The translations under genes were made by a program, and so were the position numbers. DNA of 20,791 nucleotides from Nitrospirota bacterium (GTDB lineage Bacteria; Nitrospirota; 9FT-COMBO-42-15; HDB-SIOI813): NCBI GenBank assembly GCA_016234155.1, contig JACRGZ010000140.1, positions 1-20,791 of the forward strand, read 5' to 3'. Position 1 is the first letter of the stretch. The number at the start of each line of letters is the position of its first letter. The notes beneath the pieces were generated by a model. That model was not told the origin of the DNA. It saw only the letters and a program-made list of their open reading frames with translations, and ran no database searches. This document shows positions 6,498-12,487 of the stretch, one piece after another.

Positions 6498-6535
6498 AAC
6501 CTCCTTAACTTATTAAGTTGAGGAGGTTTTTTTTT
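6498..6535 (+). terminator. Intrinsic terminator of the pyr attenuator
   Basis: AACCTCCTTAACTT (6498-6511) pairs with AAGTTGAGGAGGTT (6515-6528) over 14 bp with a single T-G wobble and a 3-nt loop ATT. Nine Ts (6527-6535) follow, and pyrR starts 11 bp later. Position and the competing upstream pairing identify it as an attenuator rather than the end of the preceding operon. Confidence 0.93.
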
Positions 6536-6546
6536 GGGATTAACAG

Positions 6547-7083
6547 ATGACTGAAAAGATAATGATGGACAGCATGGGGATCGAGAGGGCGCTGAACCGC
6601 ATAGCCCACGAGATCATAGAACGGAATAAAGGGACGGAGAATCTTGTGCTTGTAGGGATACGGACGTGCGGTGTCCACCTGGCAAGACGCCTCTCAGTGA
6701 AGATTAAAGAGGTAGAGAAGTCAGATGTTCCGGTGGGTATACTTGATATAACCCTGTACCGGGATGACATACTTACCCGAAAAGAACACCCTGCTGTGCG
6801 GAAGACGGATATACCTTTCGATCTGACAGACAAGGTGGTTGTATTAGTTGACGATGTGTTATTCACCGGGAGGACGATCCGGGCTGCCATGGACGGACTG
6901 ATGGACCTTGGACGGCCTGCCCTGATAAAGCTTGCAGTGCTTATAGACAGAGGGCACAGGGAGCTCCCTGTTAGGGCAGACTATGTGGGAAAGAATATAC
7001 CTACTTCCAGACCGGCTTCTGTAAAGGCGCTGCTATCTGAAGAAGGGTTTGAGGATACGGTTATACTTAAGGAAGAACAATAA
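6547..7083 (+). CDS. pyrR: Bifunctional pyrimidine operon attenuator / uracil phosphoribosyltransferase PyrR
   Basis: PyrR binds the pyr leader RNA in the presence of UMP or UTP and also has uracil phosphoribosyltransferase activity. The 178-residue product is of normal length. The PRPP-binding loop VLVDDVLFTGRT is at about residues 99-110. MDSMGIERALNRIAHEI near the N-terminus and VLIDRGHRELPVRADYVGKN in the RNA-binding half are classic. The gene lies directly behind its own attenuator and 24 bp before pyrB. Its ribosome site is weak (GGG about eight bases before the ATG). Confidence 0.96.
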   Translation: MTEKIMMDSMGIERALNRIAHEIIERNKGTENLVLVGIRTCGVHLARRLSVKIKEVEKSDVPVGILDITLYRDDILTRKEHPAVRKTDIPFDLTDKVVVLVDDVLFTGRTIRAAMDGLMDLGRPALIKLAVLIDRGHRELPVRADYVGKNIPTSRPASVKALLSEEGFEDTVILKEEQ

Positions 7084-7107
7084 GCATGTAGTGAGTTAAT
7101 CGAACTA

Positions 7108-8028
7108 ATGGGACTTAAAAGTAAAGACCTGCTTGATATTCAGGGATTGGAGAAAGATGAGATAAACCTTATCCTCGATACCGCAGAGTCTTTTAAAGAG
7201 GTAACAAGCAGGGACATTAAGAAGGTGCCTACCCTCAGGGGAAAGACCGTGTTTAACCTCTTCTTTGAGCCGAGTACACGGACCAGGACATCTTTTGAAC
7301 TTGCGGCAAAGAGGCTCTCTGCAGATGTAATAAACTTCTCCGTCTCAACCAGCAGCGTGGTTAAAGGTGAGACCCTGCTCGATACTGCAAGGAATATAGA
7401 GGCGATGAGGTCGGACTTTATTGTCATCAGACATTCTGCCTCTGGCGCCCCCCATATGCTTGCAAGACAGCTTAAAAGCTCTGTCATAAATGCAGGCGAT
7501 GGTTCGCATGAACATCCGACGCAGGCCCTTCTGGACATGTTTACAATCAGGGAGAAAAAGGGGATGATAGAAGGGCTGAAGATCGCTATTATTGGAGATA
7601 TTATACACAGCCGGGTGGCAAGGTCTAACATACATGGCCTGACAAAATTAGGGGCAGAGGTCAGGATAGTCGGCCCACCGGCGCTTATACCCATGGATAT
7701 AGAAGCCCTGGGCGTATCTGTATTCTATAACATGGAAGATGCCTTGTCTGGCGCTGATGTGATAATGGTGCTGCGTCTTCAGTTAGAACGGCAGGGAAAG
7801 AACTTCTTCCCATCATTACGGGAATATGCAGGACTGTACTCGCTCACATCGGATAAGGCGGGATATGCTAAAGAAGATGTCATGATAATGCACCCGGGAC
7901 CTATGAACAGGGGGGTTGAGATATCGCCTGAAGTGGCTGACGGCCTCTCTTCTGTAATCCTGGAGCAGGTGACGAACGGGATAGCCGTGAGGATGGCTGC
8001 GTTGTATCTGCTGTCAGGAGTAGGATGA
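7108..8028 (+). CDS. pyrB: Aspartate carbamoyltransferase catalytic chain
   Basis: PyrB condenses carbamoyl phosphate and aspartate to carbamoyl aspartate, the committed step of pyrimidine synthesis. The 306-residue protein has the carbamoyl-phosphate loop FEPSTRTRTSF with Ser56-Thr57-Arg58-Thr59-Arg60. HPTQALLD starts at His136, and the C-terminal aspartate-domain residues lie in HPGPMNRGVEI. No regulatory chain (pyrI) is present; the following gene is pyrC, so it is probably an unregulated catalytic trimer or associates with PyrC, as in some bacteria. A 24-bp gap from pyrR places it in the same transcript. No clear Shine-Dalgarno is visible. Confidence 0.97.
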   Translation: MGLKSKDLLDIQGLEKDEINLILDTAESFKEVTSRDIKKVPTLRGKTVFNLFFEPSTRTRTSFELAAKRLSADVINFSVSTSSVVKGETLLDTARNIEAMRSDFIVIRHSASGAPHMLARQLKSSVINAGDGSHEHPTQALLDMFTIREKKGMIEGLKIAIIGDIIHSRVARSNIHGLTKLGAEVRIVGPPALIPMDIEALGVSVFYNMEDALSGADVIMVLRLQLERQGKNFFPSLREYAGLYSLTSDKAGYAKEDVMIMHPGPMNRGVEISPEVADGLSSVILEQVTNGIAVRMAALYLLSGVG

Positions 8029-8040
8029 AAATCAAATAAA

Positions 8041-8148
8041 GGGGTCAAGGGGTCAAGGATTCAAGGGTTCAAGTGAAGAGGCCATTGCCGCTTCAATCTC
8101 TGCCTTTTCCCTACACTTGACCCCTCGACCCCTTGACCCCTTGAATCC
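8041..8148. repeat. Inverted pair of four-unit octamer arrays between pyrB and pyrC
   Basis: Left arm: four tandem 8-bp units, GGGGTCAA twice, GGATTCAA and GGGTTCAA (8041-8072). Right arm: TTGACCCC, TCGACCCC, TTGACCCC and TTGAATCC (8117-8148), approximately the reverse complement. CAAGTG (8070-8075) also pairs with CACTTG (8114-8119). The 143-bp gap is almost entirely this palindrome and would form a long hairpin in the pyr mRNA. Confidence 0.85.
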
Positions 8149-8171
8149 TGATTTTTAGAAGGCATTTTCAG

Positions 8172-9446
8172 GTGAATATACTAATCAAAAATGGCCATAT
8201 CATCGATCCTTCAAATAACTTAGACAGGACTGCTGACCTTCTGATAGAGGATGGAAGAATTGCACAGATAGGTCAGAATCTGTCAGTTACACCTGATACA
8301 GAGATTATAGATGCCACAGGTCAGTTAGTAGTTCCAGGACTCATCGATATGCACACCCATCTCCGTGAACCGGGATATGAATATAAGGAAACTATAAGGA
8401 CAGGGACATTGGCTGCCGCCGCAGGAGGTTTTACCACCATCTGCTGTATGCCCAATACAAAGCCGGTAAATGACTCTCAAGCCGTTACTGAGTTTATCCT
8501 CCATAAGGCGGCATCTGAGGGGATAGTTAATGTGCATCCTATCGGCGCTATTACTAAGGGGTGTAATGGTATTGAAATAACAGAGATGGGGGATTTGAAG
8601 AAGGCAGGGTGTATTGCCGTATCTGACGACGGCAAACCTGTAATGAATAGCCTGGTTATGCGAAGGGCGCTGGAGTATGCAAAGATGTTTAACCTGCCTG
8701 TAATATCGCACTGTGAAGATACAAGCCTCTCAGAAGATGGCGTTATGAATGAGGGAAGGGTATCAACAGAACTGGGGCTAAGAGGGATACCCAACGCATC
8801 TGAGGATATAATGGTTGCACGGGATATAGCCCTTGCGGAACTTACCGGCGGGCATATACACATAGCCCATGTAAGCACAAAGGGAGCGGTTGAACTTATC
8901 AGGAGGGCAAAAGAAAAGGGGATACATGTAACAGCAGAGACATGTCCCCATTATCTCCTACTAACTGATGAGGCAGTAACAGGTTACAACACAAATGCCA
9001 AGATGAAACCGCCGCTCAGGCAAGGGGGGGATGTCGAGGCCGTCAGAAAAGGGCTTCAGGATGGCACCATAGATGTAATAGCGACAGACCATGCCCCCCA
9101 TGCACAGGAGGAAAAGGAGAGGGAATTTGATTATGCACCGTTCGGGATCGTCGGGCTTGAAACTGCCTTATCGCTTATATTGCGTTTGGTCGAAGAGGGT
9201 ATCCTGACCCTCAAAGATGTAGTTTTAAAGATGTCTGCCAATCCGGCAAGAGTTCTTGGTATTGAGAGGGGAAATCTAAGCATTGGAGTACATGCAGACA
9301 TAACGATTATAAACCCGCATACAACATGGGTTGTAGAGGCTGCCAACCTTAAATCAAAAGGCAAGAACACGCCTTTTGAGGGATGGAAGATGCGGGGGAG
9401 GGTGAGCGCTGCGATAGTGGGGGGAAGGATAGTTTTCAGGGTGTAG
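8172..9446 (+). CDS. pyrC: Dihydroorotase
   Basis: PyrC cyclises carbamoyl aspartate to dihydroorotate with a zinc centre. The start is a GTG at 8172 with AGAAGG about nine bases upstream; the product MNILIKNGHIIDPSN begins as expected for class I enzymes. Metal and catalytic residues are present: His61 and His63 in DMHTHLREP, Asp152/Asp153 in SDDGKP, His180 in SHCED, His233 in IAHVSTKG, and Asp306 in ATDHAPH. The 424-residue length is normal. The final valine codon and the TAG stop fall inside a dispersed hairpin repeat (9443-9466), so the extreme C-terminus was reset by the repeat. Confidence 0.97.
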   Translation: MNILIKNGHIIDPSNNLDRTADLLIEDGRIAQIGQNLSVTPDTEIIDATGQLVVPGLIDMHTHLREPGYEYKETIRTGTLAAAAGGFTTICCMPNTKPVNDSQAVTEFILHKAASEGIVNVHPIGAITKGCNGIEITEMGDLKKAGCIAVSDDGKPVMNSLVMRRALEYAKMFNLPVISHCEDTSLSEDGVMNEGRVSTELGLRGIPNASEDIMVARDIALAELTGGHIHIAHVSTKGAVELIRRAKEKGIHVTAETCPHYLLLTDEAVTGYNTNAKMKPPLRQGGDVEAVRKGLQDGTIDVIATDHAPHAQEEKEREFDYAPFGIVGLETALSLILRLVEEGILTLKDVVLKMSANPARVLGIERGNLSIGVHADITIINPHTTWVVEAANLKSKGKNTPFEGWKMRGRVSAAIVGGRIVFRV

Positions 9447-9466
9447 CGCCGACCTTTGTGGTCGGC
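9443..9466 (+). repeat. GCCGACC/GGTCGGC hairpin repeat supplying the pyrC stop codon
   Basis: The 24-bp unit starts GTAGC and carries the hairpin GCCGACC (9448-9454)-TTTGT-GGTCGGC (9460-9466). The same unit occurs inside carB at 13734-13757 with one difference in the loop. The pyrC stop TAG (9444-9446) lies in its first bases. Confidence 0.8.
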
Positions 9467-9495
9467 CTTCATAACGTTAGACGTGAGGACACAAA

Positions 9496-9556
9496 TATAG
9501 GGTCATGGGTCAAGGGTCAAGGAAGATGGCCATGACCCATGACCCATGACCCTATA
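9496..9556. repeat. Inverted heptamer arrays between pyrC and carA
   Basis: TATA is followed by GGGTCAT, GGGTCAA, GGGTCAA (9500-9520), an 11-bp centre, then three copies of ATGACCC (9532-9552) and TATA. The whole 61 bp is a near-perfect palindrome built from 7-bp units. It shares the GGGTCAA core with the octamer palindrome at 8041-8148. No other feature was seen in the remainder of this gap except the hairpin at 9561-9579. Confidence 0.87.
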
Positions 9557-9560
9557 GAAA

Positions 9561-9579
9561 GTGGGGGATAAACCCCCAC
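9561..9579. repeat. GTGGGGG/CCCCCAC hairpin upstream of carA
   Basis: GTGGGGG (9561-9567), loop ATAAA and CCCCCAC (9573-9579) form a perfect 7-bp stem 33 bp before the carA start. It has no T tract, so it is a REP-like repeat rather than a terminator. Confidence 0.65.
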
Positions 9580-9612
9580 GCTACGGCATAGTTGGATAAT
9601 GGTGGTTTTCAT

Positions 9613-10791
9613 ATGACACATAAAAAAGCAATCCTTGCACTTTCTGACGGCACGGTCTTCGAGGGGACATCCGTCGGCGCTGAAGGTGAGGCTGTTGGCG
9701 AGGTAGTCTTTAATACCAGCATGACAGGCTATCAGGAGATACTGACTGACCCATCCTATAAGGGCCAGATAGTAACCATGACCTATCCGCACATTGGAAA
9801 CTATGGGGTCAATGACGAGGATGTAGAGTCTTCGAGGCCACATCTCTCAGGGTTTATAGTTAAAGAGCTATCATATTATCCAAGTAACTGGCGCTCACAG
9901 AAATCCCTTGATATATATTTGAAAGAATATGGCATTGTGGGTATACAGGGTATAGATACCCGTGCACTTACAAGACGTCTCAGGGAATTTGGCTCACAGA
10001 TGGGGATTATATCAACCACAGACGTTAACACTCAGGGTCTGATAAATAAAATCAAGACCACATCAGGTCTTGTGGGGGTTGATCTTGTGAAAGAAGTTAC
10101 GTGTGAGAGCGCTTTTACATGGACAAATCCTTCACTCCGCATGCTGCAAAGTCAGGAGACTTTGCACTCCACACCTCACACCTCACACCTCACATTCCGC
10201 ATTCCGCATTCCGCATTCCGCACTCTATACAAGGTTGTCGTCTATGACTTCGGCGTCAAATGGAACATCCTCAGAATGCTTGTTGATTCCGGATGTGATG
10301 TGACCGTTGTCCCTGCATCTACACCAGCAGAAGATGTGTTATCGATGCACCCTGACGGCATCCTTTTGTCAAATGGCCCTGGCGACCCTGAAGGTGTATC
10401 TTATGCCATAGATAACACGAAAAAGCTTATAGGCAAAAAACCTATACTCGGCATTTGTCTTGGTCATCAAATATTGGGCCTTGCCCTCGGTGGCAAGACC
10501 TATAAGCTAAAATTTGGTCATCATGGTGGAAATCAGCCTGTAATGGACCTGTCAACAAGAAAGGTGGAGATTACAGCCCAGAACCATAACTTCGCCGTGG
10601 ATATCGACTCCCTCGGCGGTGATGTGGAACTTACCCATATCAACCTGAACGACCAGACAGTCGAGGGGATGCGCCACAGGAAATACCCCATATTCTCCGT
10701 GCAATACCACCCCGAGGCATCCCCAGGGCCGCATGACTCAAGGTATTTATTTGGCAGGTTTGTAGAGATGATGAATGACTTCAGAAGATAG
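9613..10791 (+). CDS. carA: Carbamoyl-phosphate synthase small (glutamine amidotransferase) chain
   Basis: CarA hydrolyses glutamine and channels ammonia to CarB for carbamoyl phosphate. The ATG at 9613 has GGTGG seven bases upstream; a TTG at 9592 in the same frame is not needed. The 392-residue protein has the N-terminal CPSase small domain (VVFNTSMTGYQEILTDPSY) and a class I amidotransferase domain with Cys282 in GICLGHQ, and His366 and Glu368 in YHPEASPGP. Between the two domains, residues about 178-203 (QSQETLHSTPHTSHLTFRIP and onward) are low-complexity and encoded by a hairpin plus two heptamer arrays, an in-frame repeat insertion in the linker. The gene is separated from carB by four foreign-looking genes. 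Confidence 0.96.
   Translation: MTHKKAILALSDGTVFEGTSVGAEGEAVGEVVFNTSMTGYQEILTDPSYKGQIVTMTYPHIGNYGVNDEDVESSRPHLSGFIVKELSYYPSNWRSQKSLDIYLKEYGIVGIQGIDTRALTRRLREFGSQMGIISTTDVNTQGLINKIKTTSGLVGVDLVKEVTCESAFTWTNPSLRMLQSQETLHSTPHTSHLTFRIPHSAFRTLYKVVVYDFGVKWNILRMLVDSGCDVTVVPASTPAEDVLSMHPDGILLSNGPGDPEGVSYAIDNTKKLIGKKPILGICLGHQILGLALGGKTYKLKFGHHGGNQPVMDLSTRKVEITAQNHNFAVDIDSLGGDVELTHINLNDQTVEGMRHRKYPIFSVQYHPEASPGPHDSRYLFGRFVEMMNDFRR
10146..10221 (+). repeat. In-frame hairpin and heptamer arrays inside carA
   Basis: GCAAAGTC (10146-10153)-AGGA-GACTTTGC (10158-10165) is a perfect 8-bp hairpin. Three tandem ACACCTC (10171-10191) and four tandem ATTCCGC (10194-10221) follow. All keep the carA frame and encode the interdomain linker, so the repeat has been tolerated as protein. 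Confidence 0.88.
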
Positions 10792-10837
10792 TGGGCAGTA
10801 CAGTGTTTTTTATGTCAGCTTTAAGAAAGGCGTTTAG

Positions 10838-11164
10838 ATGGGAGTTACGAATCAGGAAGTATACGAACGACTGAAGATGATTGGTGAAAGGCTGAAGAAA
10901 GACTACGGAGCAGAAGAGGTAATCCTTTTTGGATCCTATGCAAAGGGTGAAGCAACAGAAGATAGTGATGTTGACCTTTTCATTATTGCACCTACGAAAG
11001 AGCGATTCTTTGAAAGGATGGCAACAGTTCTCGGACTTGTAAGAGACCTTTATAAAGGACTCGCCCTGTCTCCAATTGTCTTGACTCCGGATGAGGTAAA
11101 GCGGAGATTAAATATAGGAGATCAATTCGTTCAGGAAATATTAGAGAAGGGCATAATTCTATGA
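10838..11164 (+). CDS. Minimal nucleotidyltransferase (MNT) domain protein, antitoxin-like
   Basis: The 108-residue protein has the MNT signature VILFGSYAKGEATEDSDVDLFII (GSxxKGxxxxxSDVDL), with the two metal-binding aspartates at the end. Stand-alone MNT proteins are usually the antitoxin of a HEPN RNase toxin, which they AMPylate. The ribosome site AAAGG is about eight bases before the ATG. The expected HEPN gene is missing: only a 14-codon frame overlapping the MNT stop by 4 bp follows. It is the first of four small genes wedged between carA and carB, and its sequence is AT-richer than the pyr genes. It may be an orphan remnant. Confidence 0.88.
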   Translation: MGVTNQEVYERLKMIGERLKKDYGAEEVILFGSYAKGEATEDSDVDLFIIAPTKERFFERMATVLGLVRDLYKGLALSPIVLTPDEVKRRLNIGDQFVQEILEKGIIL

Positions 11165-11205
11165 AGGAAATAAACATTTATCCCGTCATAAAACAGGCTT
11201 TATGA
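11161..11205 (+). pseudogene. Possible truncated start of the HEPN partner gene
   Basis: An ATG overlapping the MNT stop (ATGA) opens MKEINIYPVIKQAL, then a stop. MNT-HEPN pairs normally overlap in exactly this way, so this may be the beginning of the HEPN toxin gene with the rest deleted. Just downstream, the frame RLYEKIQDI runs into the next gene's start and could be its last residues. The fragment is too short to identify by sequence; the position is the only support. Confidence 0.3.
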
Positions 11206-11221
11206 GAAGATTCAGGATATT

Positions 11222-11968
11222 ATGAATATGAGTACTAAAAAAGAAAAGATCCTTACTAAGGCGGTAGAAATAATCAAAGCACTTCCTGATGGTATTCGTT
11301 ATTCGGAACTGGCACGAAAGATACAACAGGTTTTTCCAGATATTCCAACTAATACTATACAAGGAACAATTTGGGATTTGGAAAAGAACAAACCAGAGAT
11401 ATATAAACCAGCACGTGGATTATTTCGTCATAATACATTCAGGGATGTTCAAGTTGGTGTAATTGAACAGAAGGTGCTGGTCAAGATAGAGAAGATACGA
11501 GAAGAGGATTTTTATCAGCCTTTTGCAGATTGGCTGGTCAAGGAGTTGGAAGAATGCACAAAAGCAATTCCTTTGGGAGGAAATAAATTCAAAGATAAAT
11601 GGGGAACTCCTGATGTGATAGGAATTAGAGAATCAAGAAAAAGCGACATTATTAAGCCGGCCACTGAGATCGTGTCAGCAGAAATAAAGATAGACACGAA
11701 GGATTTAATTACGGCATTTGGACAAGCCTGCTCCTATAAGCTTTTTTGTCACAAGTCATATATAGTAGTTCCAAAAGAATCCCCGGAAGAAGATATGGCG
11801 AGAATTGACGCCTTATGTTTAATTTTTGGAATAGGTTTAATCCTTTTTAATAGTCGTAATTCTAAAGAACCTCGGTTTGAGATAAGAGTTAGACCGACAA
11901 AACATGAACCAGATATGTTCTATGTTAATAAATACATGAAATTGCTTGAAAATGATTTATTTTCTTAA
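11222..11968 (+). CDS. Winged-helix plus PD-(D/E)XK nuclease-like protein
   Basis: The 248-residue product has two parts. Residues about 10-75 look like a HARE-HTH type winged helix (ILTKAVEIIKALPDGIRYSE ... IYKPARGLFR). Residues about 92-210 carry a PD-(D/E)XK nuclease core: an acidic helix EEDFYQPFADWL, then GTPDVIGI with Asp131, then EIVSAEIK with Glu154 and Lys156, then GQACSYK, as in restriction-endonuclease-like folds. This predicts a DNA-binding nuclease, perhaps a defence or mobile-element protein; no methyltransferase is nearby. AGGA lies 4 bases before the ATG at 11222 and 10 before the one at 11228, so the start is uncertain by two residues. Confidence 0.72.
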   Translation: MNMSTKKEKILTKAVEIIKALPDGIRYSELARKIQQVFPDIPTNTIQGTIWDLEKNKPEIYKPARGLFRHNTFRDVQVGVIEQKVLVKIEKIREEDFYQPFADWLVKELEECTKAIPLGGNKFKDKWGTPDVIGIRESRKSDIIKPATEIVSAEIKIDTKDLITAFGQACSYKLFCHKSYIVVPKESPEEDMARIDALCLIFGIGLILFNSRNSKEPRFEIRVRPTKHEPDMFYVNKYMKLLENDLFS

Positions 11969-12002
11969 TGAGCTATTCGCACAAGATGACTGAACAATAT
12001 TT

Positions 12003-12272
12003 ATGAATATTCAGATTGATTCCCACACATTAGAACGTGCAGAAGATCGTGGTACCAATGAGAATGAAATTAAAGAAGTTATTCGAACAGGGTTTTCTAT
12101 TCCTGCAAAATATGGGAGGCTCGGTAAGGCCATGATTTACGATTTTAAACAAAAACGCCTAAATAAATATTACGAACAAAAGAGAGTTGAAGTATTTTAT
12201 ACTATAGATGGCGAAACAATAATAACAGTTACAGTCTATGTATTTTATGGGAAGTGGGAGGAGGTAAAATGA
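12003..12272 (+). CDS. DUF4258 domain protein (toxin-like)
   Basis: The 89-residue protein has the DUF4258 pattern: SHTLERAEDRGTNENEIKEV near the N-terminus, a central basic strand, and a VEVFYTIDGETIITVTVY strand pair. DUF4258 proteins resemble RelE/BrnT-type small folds and are often paired with small antitoxin-like genes. Here the DUF2283 gene overlaps its stop by 4 bp. No clear ribosome site is visible. It belongs to the small-gene insert between carA and carB. Confidence 0.8.
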   Translation: MNIQIDSHTLERAEDRGTNENEIKEVIRTGFSIPAKYGRLGKAMIYDFKQKRLNKYYEQKRVEVFYTIDGETIITVTVYVFYGKWEEVK

Positions 12273-12478
12273 AGATTATTTACAATGACAAAATAGACCT
12301 GCTGTACATCAGGCTTGATGACAGGAAGCAGGATGTAATTAATAAACGGGTCACTGAAGACATTGTCCTGGATATAGGAGAGGATGACAGGATAGTGGGA
12401 ATAGAAATTCTGGATGCTTCAAAACATATAACCCTTGATAAACTTTTGCCTGTTAAATATGAAGTTTCAAAAGTGTAA
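12269..12478 (+). CDS. DUF2283 domain protein
   Basis: The 69-residue product begins MKIIYNDKIDLLYIRL, the standard DUF2283 opening, and continues with EDIVLDIGEDDRIVGIEILD. GGGAGGAGG lies just upstream of the ATG at 12269, which overlaps the preceding stop (ATGA). DUF4258-DUF2283 pairs recur next to each other in bacteria and are suspected toxin-antitoxin modules, though their activity is not established here. carB begins 9 bp after its stop, so transcription of the insert feeds carB. Confidence 0.85.
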   Translation: MKIIYNDKIDLLYIRLDDRKQDVINKRVTEDIVLDIGEDDRIVGIEILDASKHITLDKLLPVKYEVSKV

Positions 12479-12487
12479 AAATTAACT

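Noticed and set aside
7140..7694. 184-codon minus-strand frame opposite pyrB
   Set aside because: It lies wholly antisense to pyrB, whose motifs are clear, and its translation has no recognisable domain.
10171..10221. Tandem repeats resembling a small CRISPR
   Set aside because: Units are 7 bp with no spacers and remain in frame in carA.
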